This document shows, piece by piece, positions 8,284-17,011 of a DNA stretch of 64,000 nucleotides. Source of the stretch: Rhabdobacter roseus. Its GTDB lineage: Bacteria; Bacteroidota; Bacteroidia; Cytophagales; Spirosomataceae. Position 1 is the first letter of the stretch, and each line of letters begins with the position of its first letter. The stretch spans positions 891,920-955,919 of the forward strand of contig NZ_JACHGF010000002.1 in NCBI RefSeq assembly GCF_014202275.1. Reading direction: 5' to 3'. A model generated the notes under the pieces. It was not told where the DNA came from and did not search any database. It worked only from the letters and a program-made list of their open reading frames with translations. A program made the translations under genes and the position numbers.

Positions 8284-9111
8284 ATGAAAAGAATAGTTAT
8301 AGCCGCCCTGGCGTCGCTGCTGTTTGTGGCTTCCTGTCAAAAAGTACCCCTTTCCAACCGCAACCAGCTCATGCTTGTTAGCAGCAAGGAGATTTTGCCG
8401 ATGAGCTTCAAGAGCTACAGAGAGTTTCTGGATACCAATAAAGTTGTTCGCTCCGGAGCGTCCATCCAATCGGTACGGCGGGTGGGCCTCAACATTCAGA
8501 AAGCCGTCGAATCTTACCTGGCCGAAAACAACTACAGCCAGCTTATAGAGGGCTTTCAGTGGGAGTACAACGTGGTGGACAACCCACAGATGAACGCGTT
8601 CTGTATGCCCGGCGGGAAGGTCGTTTTTTACACGGGAATTCTGCCCATTTGCCAGAACGACGAAGGCATTGCCGTGGTCATGGGCCACGAAATTGCCCAC
8701 GCCATTGCCAGCCACGGAGCCGAGCGCATGAGCCAGGGGCTGCTGTCGCAGGGGGTACTTACGGCCGGGCAGGTAGGTCTGGGCGTGGCGCTTTCTAATA
8801 AGCCCCAGCAAACGCAGTCGATCTACAATGGTCTGTACGGGCTGGCCGCTCCGGCCGCTGCACAGGTAGGGTACTTGCTTCCCAACAGCCGCAACCAGGA
8901 GTCGGAAGCCGATAAGCTGGGCCTTATTTTCATGGCCAAAGCGGGCTACAATCCCGAGGAGGCGGTAGCTTTTTGGACGCGCATGCAACAGCAATCAAAA
9001 GGCCAAAAACCACCGGAGTTTCTTTCTACCCACCCCTCGGACGACACCCGGATTCGGGACCTGAACCGCCAGATTCCCGGAGCTATGAAGTATTATAGCA
9101 AAGCCCGGTAG
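8284..9111 (+). CDS. M48-family zinc metallopeptidase lipoprotein (BepA/LoiP-like)
   Basis: The start is the ATG at 8284; a TTG at 8272 is less likely because MKRIVIAALASLLFVASC from 8284 is a complete lipoprotein signal with Cys18. The 275-residue protein has the HEIAH zinc motif at 135-139 and the third-ligand region NQESEAD at about 204-210, typical of periplasmic M48B/C peptidases that clear misfolded envelope proteins. Length fits the single-domain form without TPR repeats. It lies upstream of an NlpC/P60 lipoprotein and is separated from it by a terminator. Confidence 0.92.
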   Translation: MKRIVIAALASLLFVASCQKVPLSNRNQLMLVSSKEILPMSFKSYREFLDTNKVVRSGASIQSVRRVGLNIQKAVESYLAENNYSQLIEGFQWEYNVVDNPQMNAFCMPGGKVVFYTGILPICQNDEGIAVVMGHEIAHAIASHGAERMSQGLLSQGVLTAGQVGLGVALSNKPQQTQSIYNGLYGLAAPAAAQVGYLLPNSRNQESEADKLGLIFMAKAGYNPEEAVAFWTRMQQQSKGQKPPEFLSTHPSDDTRIRDLNRQIPGAMKYYSKAR

Positions 9112-9156
9112 AAATTTTTCATAAGTACCTTACTTCACACTATACACATGAACGAA

Positions 9157-9186
9157 GCCGCTCCTACGCAGGAGCGGCCTTTTTTT
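9157..9186 (+). terminator. Rho-independent terminator after the M48 gene
   Basis: GCCGCTCCT and AGGAGCGGC form a 9-bp G+C-rich stem with a 4-nt loop, followed directly by CTTTTTTT. It lies 45 bp after the stop of the M48 peptidase. Confidence 0.88.
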
Positions 9187-9253
9187 ATGCCCGGCTGGCT
9201 ACCATTTTCGAGCTTGTTTCGTTACTTTTGAAACAAAACTTTTTTCTGTGTCC

Positions 9254-9949
9254 ATGAAAAGTCGCGTATCCGTCTGCTCCCTACTTTTGCTTTCCGTCCT
9301 TTTTTTCGCTTGTGAAACCCTCCGTAAATCCAATACCAGTACCTCTTCAACCTCCCGCAAATCGTCAGGTACCCTTTCGCGTCGGCCTGCGGCTTCGGGT
9401 ACCTTAGCGCGCAAGCCGCCCGCTTCGGCAAGCCGGGGTGCCTCCTCCAACCGGAGTACCACCAACCGACGCCCTACTGCCTCTGCCCCCGCGCGCAAAC
9501 CCACCCCGAACGCCAGAACAACCTACCCCAGCCGTAGCACCACCGCCAACGCCGCCCCGGCGGTGCGGCAAGTGATTGACATCGCGCGCAGCTACACGGG
9601 TACCCCCTACCGCTCCGGGGGCAACGACAAGCAGGGTATCGACTGCTCGGGGCTGATCTGCTCCGTGTACACCGAGGCGGGTATGCAGGTACCCCGGATC
9701 TCGTGGCAACAGTCGGAATTTGGCCGCGAAGTACCTGAGGTGAGCGACATCAAACCCGGCGACTGGCTTTTCTTCGTGCCCGAAGCCGGCAAGGAAGGGT
9801 ACGTATCGCACGCGGGTATTGTCACGGACGTGCGCGGACAGCAGGAAATCATTTTTATTCACGCCTCCACTTCCCGCGGCGTACGCGAAGACAACCTCTA
9901 CTCGACCTACTTTAAAAGCCGGTTTGTGAAAGCCATGCGACCGTTCTGA
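9254..9949 (+). CDS. NlpC/P60-family cell-wall hydrolase lipoprotein with S/T/P/R-rich linker
   Basis: The ATG at 9254 gives MKSRVSVCSLLLLSVLFFAC, a lipoprotein signal with Cys20; the GTG at 9248 is an unlikely start. Residues about 25-100 are a low-complexity linker rich in Ser, Thr, Arg, Pro and Ala with repeats of the SGTLSRRPAASGTLARKPPAS type. The C-terminal NlpC/P60 domain has the nucleophile in GIDCSGLICSVY (Cys131), the His in VSHAGIV (about 186), and the third polar residue in FIHASTSRGV. It should cleave peptide stems of peptidoglycan at the outer membrane or in the periplasm. A shorter paralogue is at 49023-49571. Confidence 0.9.
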   Translation: MKSRVSVCSLLLLSVLFFACETLRKSNTSTSSTSRKSSGTLSRRPAASGTLARKPPASASRGASSNRSTTNRRPTASAPARKPTPNARTTYPSRSTTANAAPAVRQVIDIARSYTGTPYRSGGNDKQGIDCSGLICSVYTEAGMQVPRISWQQSEFGREVPEVSDIKPGDWLFFVPEAGKEGYVSHAGIVTDVRGQQEIIFIHASTSRGVREDNLYSTYFKSRFVKAMRPF

Positions 9950-10085
9950 TTCAGAAAAATACCTACTTGCTCGACTAGTATATTTTTTGACACTTTACGT
10001 ACCTTTACTAGCGGTACGTAGGGGTAGGCTCCCGTGTGGTTGTCCTACTCGAAATAGCCCGATCCCAAACCTATATTTAGCCCGT

Positions 10086-11306
10086 ATGGCCAGCACTTTA
10101 CATCCCCCTTTAACTACCCAGCCGCCCGCCCGCCAAACCGACTTGGGCCTGGGTATTCCCACCTACGTTTACGCAGTGGTTTTCTCTTCGTTTTGCGTCA
10201 TTACGGGCCTCATCTGGGACATCTGCTGGCACATCAGCATCGGGCGCGACGGGCTATTTTCGCCGCCTCACCTCATCATCTACGTGGGGGCCGTCGTATC
10301 GGGCATCTTCTCGGGCTACGAGGTACTTCGAACTACCTTTGTGGGCTCCCTGGCCGAAAAAGAGCGAAGCGTCAAGATCTGGGGGTTCTTTTATAGCTCA
10401 CTGGGCGCGCTCTTTTGCATTTGGGGCGCGCTGGCCATGCTTACCTCCGCACCCTTCGACGACTGGTGGCACGGTACCTACGGCCTGGACGTCACCATTC
10501 TTTCGCCGCCCCATACCGTGCTGGCGCTGGGGATTATCGGGGTGCAGTTTGGGGCCATCGTGAGTGTATTAGCCCTTAAAAATCAAAATAAGTACTCCCA
10601 AACGGGTACCTCTGCGCAGCAGCAAAGCCGCCACCAGGTACTTTTCTGGCTTTTTGCGCTGTCGGCGGGCTTCCTGCTCACGATGTGGTTTACGCTGCTT
10701 TCGGAGGAGATCGACAAGCGCGACTCCCATACGGCCAGCTTCTACCAGATTTCGGCCGTAGCATTTCCGTTTTTGTTGGTAGCCTTTGGCCGCGCCGTAC
10801 CCGGCCGCTGGACCATCACCACCGTGTCGGCCGTATACTCGGCCATACTGCTGCTCACGCTCTGGATCATCCCGCTCTTTCCGGCGGAGCCCAAGCTGGG
10901 GCCCATCCTCCACCACTTCGACCATTACCAGGGTTTTAAGTTCCCGCTGCTGCTCATCGTACCGTCGCTGGTATTGGACACGCTCCTGCACAAGTACCCC
11001 CACTGGAAAGCCTGGCCACTTTCGTTGCTGCTGGGTACCGCGTTTCTGGTAATTTACTTTGTAGTACAATGGTACTTCGGCGCGTTTTTGCTGGAATCAC
11101 CGCTGGCGCGCAACTGGTTTTTTGGGAGCCACTACTGGTACTTTGGCAATTCGCCCGACTGGGAATACCGCTACCAATTTGGTCCCTGGGAACTCCAAAG
11201 TACCCCTGAGCTGCTGAAAGGGCTCGGCATTGCGCTCCCGCTCAGCATTCTTTCTACGCGCATCGGGTTGGCTTGGGGTACCTGGATGAACAAAATTCAA
11301 CGATGA
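10086..11306 (+). CDS. Polytopic membrane protein of unknown function, coupled to the HLHP protein
   Basis: The likely start is the ATG at 10086 (MASTLHPPLTTQ); upstream codons of the open frame look non-coding. The protein has about 406 residues and roughly ten hydrophobic segments, with several conserved-looking His/Trp positions in and near the membrane (WDICWHISIGRDGLFSPPHLIIY, WWHGTYGLDVTILSPPHTVL). Its stop codon overlaps the next start in an ATGA arrangement at 11303-11306, so the two proteins are made together. The His-rich helices may bind a metal or heme, but I do not recognise the family and assign no function. Confidence 0.75.
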   Translation: MASTLHPPLTTQPPARQTDLGLGIPTYVYAVVFSSFCVITGLIWDICWHISIGRDGLFSPPHLIIYVGAVVSGIFSGYEVLRTTFVGSLAEKERSVKIWGFFYSSLGALFCIWGALAMLTSAPFDDWWHGTYGLDVTILSPPHTVLALGIIGVQFGAIVSVLALKNQNKYSQTGTSAQQQSRHQVLFWLFALSAGFLLTMWFTLLSEEIDKRDSHTASFYQISAVAFPFLLVAFGRAVPGRWTITTVSAVYSAILLLTLWIIPLFPAEPKLGPILHHFDHYQGFKFPLLLIVPSLVLDTLLHKYPHWKAWPLSLLLGTAFLVIYFVVQWYFGAFLLESPLARNWFFGSHYWYFGNSPDWEYRYQFGPWELQSTPELLKGLGIALPLSILSTRIGLAWGTWMNKIQR

Positions 11307-12961
11307 AAAAGATTTTCAGCTTACTACTTATCCTCCTGGCTACGTTCCCCACCTTCGCCCACGTGGGTAGTTCGGGGGTACTTTTGCAAGGGCAGGCCGG
11401 GCCCTATCGGGTACTTGTGAACGTACAGCCGCCGGACGTGATACCGGGCACGGCTAAAGTGACGGTTTTTGTGGAAAACGGCGGCGCCAACCAGGTACAG
11501 GCCCGGCCTATCTACTTCCGCTCGGGCGATGAAGGGGCACCTACGTACGACGACATTCCCGCCGTAGCCGGACAGCTCGGCCAGTTTGACGGCATCGTGT
11601 GGCTCATGGAATGGGGCTCGTCCAGTGTGCAGGTAGTAATAGACGGCGACAAAGGCAAAGGCGAGCTCGTGATTCCCATCGTGGCCGTCTCGACCGCCGA
11701 GCGCGACATGCCCGTGGAGCTGGGGATCGGGCTGGGGCTGCTGGGGCTGCTGCTGGTACTTCTGCTCGTCACGGTGATCGGGGCCAGCGTGAGCGACGGC
11801 CTGCTGCGGCCCGGCCAGCATTTGACGCCCCAACAGAAGCGCAAACGCTGGATCAACATGGGCATTGCCACGGTGGTTTGTGGTGTGGTACTTTATACCG
11901 GCAGCAGCTGGTGGGACAGCTGGGCCGCCGACTACCGGCAGTGGATTTATAAACCCCTAAAAGCCAAAACTCAGGTAGCCATCGAAGACGGCCAGCGGGT
12001 ATTTAGCCTGCAGGTGGACACCACCAATTGGAAAAACCAACGGCGGGGCAACATGCTCAGCTACCTCGTGCCCGACCACGGCAAGCTCATGCACCTCTTC
12101 CTGGTGCGGGTACCCGGCCTGGATGCCTTTGCGCACCTGCACCCCGAGCGCCGCGACAGTACCACTTTCCAGGCCTACCTGCCCAAACTACCCGCCGGGA
12201 AGTACCTCGTCTACGCCGATGTAGTACAATACTCAGGCTTCGCCGAAACCATCATGGACACCGTTGAGATTCCGGCCCTGCCGCGTGCGGAGGTACTTGC
12301 GCTCAAAAAAACCGACGACGAAGACACCTACGTAGTAACCGCTCCGCTGAATAACGCCAAAAAAGTACCCCTGGACGAGAACGTGGTGATCTGCGGACTA
12401 CCCGGTACCCGCACCCAGCTCACCGACGGCTCCTACGTGGTGTGGGAAGGTACCGCCGGGCGCGCCTTCGAGGCGGGCAAGCCCTACCAGCTGAGCTTCG
12501 AAGTATTTGATCCTGATGGCAAACCGGCTACGTTGGAACCCTACCTGGGCATGCCCGGCCACGCCGCCATTGTGCGGTCCGACGGCTCGGTGTACATCCA
12601 CCTGCACCCCACGGGTACCTACGTCATGGCCGCCGAGCAGTCCCTCACGGGGCGCATCGCCGACACCGCCCGTACCTACAAGCGGCCCGTGCCCGCTGTC
12701 TTTCGCGACAGCATCGACAGGTACCTGGCTTCGCTCAAAACAATGCCCGCCGCTGAGCGCGAAAAGTACCTCATGCAGCAAATGGGCATGACCACCGCCA
12801 CCGCAAGTACCCACACGGGCATGGAGCATGGCCACCGCATCTCGTTTCCGTACGCCTTTCCCAAAGAGGGCCAGTATCGGATTTTCCTCCAAATCAAGCG
12901 GAACGGGCAGGTTATCACCAGTGTCTTCGACGCCCGCGTGACAGATTCGACGACGCTATGA
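11303..12961 (+). CDS. Membrane-anchored protein with two HLHP motifs (possible copper-related, YtkA/CopC-like domains)
   Basis: The start ATG at 11303 gives MKKIFSLLLILLATFPTFAH, a signal peptide. The 552-residue protein has an N-terminal beta domain (about 20-135), hydrophobic spans near 140-162 and 187-200, and a long C-terminal extracytoplasmic part with two related beta domains. Each has an HLHP motif (278-281 in LDAFAHLHPE and 433-436 in SVYIHLHPTGT) and nearby Met/His residues (HGKLMHLFLVR, LGMPGHAAIV, MEHGHRISF). Such His/Met patterns resemble periplasmic copper-handling domains. The coupling with the membrane protein upstream suggests one complex. The copper role is inferred. Confidence 0.72.
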   Translation: MKKIFSLLLILLATFPTFAHVGSSGVLLQGQAGPYRVLVNVQPPDVIPGTAKVTVFVENGGANQVQARPIYFRSGDEGAPTYDDIPAVAGQLGQFDGIVWLMEWGSSSVQVVIDGDKGKGELVIPIVAVSTAERDMPVELGIGLGLLGLLLVLLLVTVIGASVSDGLLRPGQHLTPQQKRKRWINMGIATVVCGVVLYTGSSWWDSWAADYRQWIYKPLKAKTQVAIEDGQRVFSLQVDTTNWKNQRRGNMLSYLVPDHGKLMHLFLVRVPGLDAFAHLHPERRDSTTFQAYLPKLPAGKYLVYADVVQYSGFAETIMDTVEIPALPRAEVLALKKTDDEDTYVVTAPLNNAKKVPLDENVVICGLPGTRTQLTDGSYVVWEGTAGRAFEAGKPYQLSFEVFDPDGKPATLEPYLGMPGHAAIVRSDGSVYIHLHPTGTYVMAAEQSLTGRIADTARTYKRPVPAVFRDSIDRYLASLKTMPAAEREKYLMQQMGMTTATASTHTGMEHGHRISFPYAFPKEGQYRIFLQIKRNGQVITSVFDARVTDSTTL

Positions 12962-13044
12962 CCAAAAAATGTTGGCGAGGCATTCCGTAGCTTTTAACTT
13001 TTTTAGAAGTACCATCCCTGAGAATCGTGAAGTTAATATCTTAA

Positions 13045-13078
13045 TAAAAAATGCCGATGCTGAGCATCGGCATTTTTT
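13045..13078. terminator. Bidirectional terminator between convergent genes
   Basis: AAAAAATGCCGATGC pairs with GCATCGGCATTTTTT across a short loop, leaving A/T tracts on both sides. It sits between the plus-strand HLHP gene (stop 12961) and the minus-strand lipoprotein gene (stop 13097), so it can serve both directions. Confidence 0.88.
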
Positions 13079-13096
13079 ATAAAGTACTTTTTTTGG

Positions 13097-13828
13097 CTAC
13101 AAGCGCTGCAGCCGCTGGGCGTAAAGCTGGTTGAGCCGGTTTACTTCCTCAAAATAAACTACCATTTCCGCACTCAATTTATCCGTACCCGCATGCTTTT
13201 CATATTCAAAAGCCGTTGCCTTGTCTTTAGTAGCATACTTTTCACTTTCACTCAAAACCTTTTTTACAGTCTCTTTCACACGACTTTTAGGCCAGTGATT
13301 TTTAAGACGAGTCAACGTATAGAAATACAAACCTGGTGAGTACATGCCTTCATCAACCATGAGGTTGACATAAAATTCCAGCGTAGCTATCGCTCCTTCG
13401 GATGGATCAGCCAGGAGATCCGTATGGGTAATCATTTTTTGGGCGACCTCTTGACGGTAAAAGAATGCATAAGGATCTTGATCATATTTTGCCAAAAATG
13501 AGCGCGCAAGGTTGTCCTGTTCTTGCCAGGAAAGAGGCCCAATTCCTCCTTTTTCATGAGTACTATTTGGGTGTAAATTATTCTCGGCTACAAAAAGCTT
13601 AGCTTGATACATAGTACGCATAATCTGTTCATGATTGTCCACGTTAAGCGATACACCATGCATATTATGGTTGTACGGTACCATTCGTAAATTTCCCCTC
13701 TCATTTTCAGTCTTAAGTACTAATTGAGTTTTAGAAACAACAGGGGATTCTATTACCGCTTTTTCTCCACTACAAGAAATGATTAACAAGCTTGCAGTAA
13801 TTATTAATAAATTTGTTGATTTTAACAT
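13097..13828 (-). CDS. Hypothetical lipoprotein
   Basis: The 243-residue protein starts with MLKSTNLLIITASLLIISC, a lipoprotein signal with Cys19. The mature region is mostly helical and charged, with an HNMHGVSLNVDNHEQIMRTMYQAKLFV segment near residues 54-80, and no recognised domain. The gene is richer in A+T than its neighbours. The next minus-strand gene upstream is the small Cys-rich secreted protein at 13865-14155, only 36 bp away; co-expression is likely. No function is assigned. Confidence 0.7.
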   Translation of the reverse strand: MLKSTNLLIITASLLIISCSGEKAVIESPVVSKTQLVLKTENERGNLRMVPYNHNMHGVSLNVDNHEQIMRTMYQAKLFVAENNLHPNSTHEKGGIGPLSWQEQDNLARSFLAKYDQDPYAFFYRQEVAQKMITHTDLLADPSEGAIATLEFYVNLMVDEGMYSPGLYFYTLTRLKNHWPKSRVKETVKKVLSESEKYATKDKATAFEYEKHAGTDKLSAEMVVYFEEVNRLNQLYAQRLQRL

Positions 13829-13864
13829 GATCTTATCAGTTTTTTGTGTTGGATATAAAATATA

Positions 13865-14155
13865 CTAAGCTGTACAACCTACATTGCATTGCTCCAAAAG
13901 GGATTCATCTATATACATCACATTTCCCATGTAAGTATTATTACAATCGTACAGTCCCATTTGAATAGGAACTCCAGGAGTAGCATACATATAGCAACAA
14001 GTTTGACCATTGGGCACTTGGTAACTTACTCTTATATAAGGGCAAGTACCTCCTGGCCTGATAGTACAAGCACAATGTTCGTTCATTTGGGATTGTACAG
14101 AGACAGGCAAAAGCGCATTGATCCCAAACAAAGCTAAAGCGATTACTCTTTTCAT
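13865..14155 (-). CDS. Small secreted cysteine-rich protein
   Basis: The 96-residue protein has a clear signal peptide (MKRVIALALFGINALLPVSVQS). The mature part of about 74 residues holds eight Cys in pairs and spaced positions (CAC, TCP, TCCYMY, YDCNN, EQCNVGC), which suggests disulfide bonds in the periplasm or outside the cell. I recognise no family. It lies upstream of a lipoprotein gene in a two-gene, A+T-rich unit. A secreted toxin, adhesin or bacteriocin-like role is possible but only guesswork. Confidence 0.65.
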   Translation of the reverse strand: MKRVIALALFGINALLPVSVQSQMNEHCACTIRPGGTCPYIRVSYQVPNGQTCCYMYATPGVPIQMGLYDCNNTYMGNVMYIDESLLEQCNVGCTA

Positions 14156-14208
14156 ACAGTTAAATGGTTAAGTGGAAAAAATAGAAAAACATAGCTATGT
14201 GCCTGCTA

Positions 14209-14228
14209 ATATATATATATATATATAT
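14209..14228. repeat. (AT)10 dinucleotide repeat
   Basis: Ten uninterrupted AT units lie in the gap between the esterase gene (stop 14254) and the Cys-rich protein gene (start 14155). Such a run is prone to slippage and lies upstream of the 13865-14155 gene at promoter-like distance (about 55-75 bp from its start), so it could tune its expression. Confidence 0.9.
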
Positions 14229-14253
14229 GATTAACAAAACATTAGCTATTTTT

Positions 14254-15945
14254 TTATTTTATCACCGTTACTGCACCAGAGGCCTTAAGCTTTTGGGCAT
14301 CGGCCTCGGCGAGCTTCCAGTTTTGGTCGAAGCGCCCTTCGGCCACCACGTTGGCGTAGTTACCTTTGAACAGAATAAAATCCCCAAACCGACCAATGGA
14401 ATTGACCGGCCCGGTGGCAAAGCGGTAGCCCGCCCCGCCGGGGGAGGCAGGCTCGGTCCACCAGGGCAGGCCGGAGTTGATGAGCACGTAGCGGCTGCCG
14501 TGGGGGAATACGTAGGCCAGGCCGTAGTCCGTGGCCGAGGTACTTAGCTCAAGGGGTAGTTGGTCGGCGAAACGCCCGATGAGGCTGTTGGTTTCTTTGG
14601 TTCCAAACAGGATGAGGTTGGCGCTTTCGAGGTCGCTGGGGCGTACTTCCTGGTCGCTCAACAGGCGCGGAAACACCATCACCCGGCCCAAAAACTCACC
14701 CCGGTAGCCCGACCACTCCGCGGCCTGCCCCGCCACGCTCCGGCGGCGGTTGAGCTCCTCGGGCGTAGGGTTGCCCCCCGTACCGTACACGTATACGTGC
14801 CGACTGGCCAGGGCCTCGCTCAGCGGCCCCTCGGTACCGGCTTTTTTGGAAAGGGTACCTACGGCGGGTTTGCCCTCAGCCCAGGTACCTCCGCGCTCGC
14901 TCAGGCTCAAGGTACCTTGCGTCTGGGTACGTACCGACTGCCCGTTAACCACCACCTCCAGCGGTTTCCCGGCCTTGAACTTAGGGTGCCCGGCCAGGTT
15001 CAGCGTGAAGGCACTCAGGTCCTTGGCCTGTACCTCGATGCGGTTAGCCGCCGTGAAGCTGGCCTCGATGGAGGCGGTGCGGCCCGGCGTAAATTCATCC
15101 AGCACGACCCAGTAGGCCTTGCCGTGGCGGTACTGCGTACTCGCAAACCGAACGCGGTCAGGGTGCGGGTTGCGACGGAATTGCGAGAACCAGTCGAAGA
15201 TGAAGCCATCCTTGTAGGCATTTTCCCAGCTATCGTGGCCCACGCCGGGGTACTCCACGTAGGTGACATTCGTGCCCGCGTCTTTGAGGCGCTGCACCCA
15301 CTGCCGGGTCGAGTCTACCTTCACGGCGGGGTCGGCGTCGCCCTGGAAAAAGTGCATCGGAACGTGCAGGGCGTTAGGTACCCGCGGCAAAGTACCCTGC
15401 GGCGGAGCCGGACATACCGGCGCAATGGCCGCCCACATATCCGGGTAGCTCAGGCCGATCCACATCGTACCACCACCGCCCATCGAGAGGCCCGTGAGGT
15501 AGGTACGGTCTTCGTCTACCGAGAAACGGCGCTTCACGTCGGCCACCATGTCCAGCACGTCTTTCTCGGCAATGCCCTGGTAGCCCATGGTACCCCGCGC
15601 GTAGGCCGAGGCCACGATGTAGTCGACGTCGCGCCAGGCGGGAAAGTACCGGCTGGTCTCCACGTCAGTTTCGCCGGGAAGGTTCGTTTTGCCAAAAACC
15701 CGCTTCAACGCCAGCCGGTGGTTGGAGCCCGCACCGTGGAGCATCACCACCAAGGGGTACTTTTTCTTGGGGTTGTAATTTTTGGGCAGGTACAAGCCGT
15801 AGGGCTGCTCGGTGTCGTCGACGTCGGAGTAGAAGGTAAGTACCTGCGGGCCCGCCGGTAGTTGTTGCGCCCGCGTAGCTGGGCTCAGCGCCAGCAGCCA
15901 AAGTACCAGAGATACTTGCCAGGCTTTGAAGGAAAACTTCAACAT
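14254..15945 (-). CDS. Secreted alpha/beta-hydrolase (PHB depolymerase/prolyl-oligopeptidase-like esterase)
   Basis: The 563-residue protein has a signal peptide (cleavage near ATRAQQ, residue 28). The alpha/beta-hydrolase core occupies residues about 45-260: oxyanion region VVMLHGAGSNH, nucleophile Ser154 in GLSMGGGG, an Asp near 203-205 in QGDADPAV, and His237 in PGVGHDSW complete a triad. The 300-residue C-terminal part has no clear motif but recurs in secreted Bacteroidota esterases. It probably hydrolyses carboxyl esters of a polymer such as plant polysaccharide; the substrate is unknown. Confidence 0.85.
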   Translation of the reverse strand: MLKFSFKAWQVSLVLWLLALSPATRAQQLPAGPQVLTFYSDVDDTEQPYGLYLPKNYNPKKKYPLVVMLHGAGSNHRLALKRVFGKTNLPGETDVETSRYFPAWRDVDYIVASAYARGTMGYQGIAEKDVLDMVADVKRRFSVDEDRTYLTGLSMGGGGTMWIGLSYPDMWAAIAPVCPAPPQGTLPRVPNALHVPMHFFQGDADPAVKVDSTRQWVQRLKDAGTNVTYVEYPGVGHDSWENAYKDGFIFDWFSQFRRNPHPDRVRFASTQYRHGKAYWVVLDEFTPGRTASIEASFTAANRIEVQAKDLSAFTLNLAGHPKFKAGKPLEVVVNGQSVRTQTQGTLSLSERGGTWAEGKPAVGTLSKKAGTEGPLSEALASRHVYVYGTGGNPTPEELNRRRSVAGQAAEWSGYRGEFLGRVMVFPRLLSDQEVRPSDLESANLILFGTKETNSLIGRFADQLPLELSTSATDYGLAYVFPHGSRYVLINSGLPWWTEPASPGGAGYRFATGPVNSIGRFGDFILFKGNYANVVAEGRFDQNWKLAEADAQKLKASGAVTVIK

Positions 15946-16261
15946 AGATTTTAAGAGTGCATTTGTGAAGGTTGATTGAACGGGGTAAAGGTATAATTTC
16001 CGGGAAATTTTACACTATTCGCCGTTTTATAAAATGCGAATAAGGTACTTTGGGGTTACACAAGTACCCGGTTTTTGAGAAATGGTGGCTGAAAACCTAG
16101 CGTAAACAGGGCAAAAGGTACTTCGCAAGGTACCTTCCCGCTTATTCATGATAAATAAAGTCTCGTTTAGGGAAAGTAAAATCACAAAAAAGCGGCGGAC
16201 TCAGGTAGGGAGTCCGCCGCTTTTTTGTACCCGTGCGAAGGTACCTTCCAAGGTACTTTCG
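15946..16261. other. Intergenic region with terminator and clustered GGTACC motifs
   Basis: No coding potential was seen. The stretch holds the terminator at 16186-16226 and several copies of the GGTACTT/AAGTACC motif. Two are arranged as near-palindromic pairs: one around 16117-16140, and one at 16235-16261, where CGAAGGTACCTT faces AAGGTACTTTCG across CC just before the HAD gene stop. Confidence 0.6.
16186..16226 (-). terminator. Rho-independent terminator for the HAD phosphatase gene
   Basis: A 17-bp stem (AAAAAAGCGGCGGACTC with its complement GAGTCCGCCGCTTTTTT) closes a 7-nt loop. Read on the minus strand it lies about 35 bp after the HAD gene stop and ends in a run of T. Confidence 0.9.
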
Positions 16262-16918
16262 TCAAAACAGAGCCGCGAGGCGGGCGTAGTTTAGCTCCAG
16301 GTAGTTTTCTACGTACAGGTCGCAGGGGGGTAGTTCGGCGGGTGTATGCGTGGTAAGTACCCCCACCACCTTCATGCCCGCGTTGAGCGCCGCCGACACG
16401 CCCGAGTACGAATCTTCAAACACCACACACTGCGACGGCTCCACGCCCAGGTTGGCCGCCGAGCTCAGGTACACCTCGGGGTCGGGCTTGTGGTGCGTCA
16501 CGTTTTCGCTGGCCAGGATCGAGCCCATTTTATCGCGCAGGGGTAGTTTACTCAGGATGAGGTCCAGGTTGGCGCGGGGGGCGGACGTGGCTACGCCCAG
16601 GCGTACTTGGTGCGCTTTGAAGTCGTCCACGAGCTCCAGCAGGCCGGGAATGGGCTCCACATGCGGCTCGTAGATTTTCCGGAACAGCCCCTCTTTTTCT
16701 TCTTCCAATCGTAAGAACTCCTCCCCAACTACCTCCCGCTGCAAGAAATGCTTCAGGATGTAGCTGTTGCTCTTGCCAAACATGTGCCGGGCAAATTCTT
16801 CGTCGGTAGGCGATAAGTCGCGCAGGGCAAAAAACGCCCGGAACGCTTGGGAATGGTACGGATTGGTGTGACAGATCACGCCATCCATGTCAAAAATAAC
16901 GGCCTTTAGTTCTTTCAT
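16262..16918 (-). CDS. HAD-superfamily hydrolase, beta-phosphoglucomutase/phosphatase-like
   Basis: The 218-residue protein has the four HAD motifs: FDMDGV with nucleophile D9 and acid/base D11, TSAP (motif II, about residue 111), the Lys of HKPDPEVY (about 143), and VFEDSYSGVSAALNAGM with the Mg ligands. A helical cap lies between about residues 18 and 80, as in subfamily IA members such as beta-phosphoglucomutase and small sugar-phosphate phosphatases. Substrate cannot be predicted. It stands alone with its own terminator. Confidence 0.9.
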   Translation of the reverse strand: MKELKAVIFDMDGVICHTNPYHSQAFRAFFALRDLSPTDEEFARHMFGKSNSYILKHFLQREVVGEEFLRLEEEKEGLFRKIYEPHVEPIPGLLELVDDFKAHQVRLGVATSAPRANLDLILSKLPLRDKMGSILASENVTHHKPDPEVYLSSAANLGVEPSQCVVFEDSYSGVSAALNAGMKVVGVLTTHTPAELPPCDLYVENYLELNYARLAALF

Positions 16919-17011
16919 ACCGTAAAGGTACGGGCAAAAATTTCCATTGCCTACGCCCGCCGCCGGTAGGTACTACACATTCGTTTTTTAATCCAAATCA
17001 GGTACCTCACG

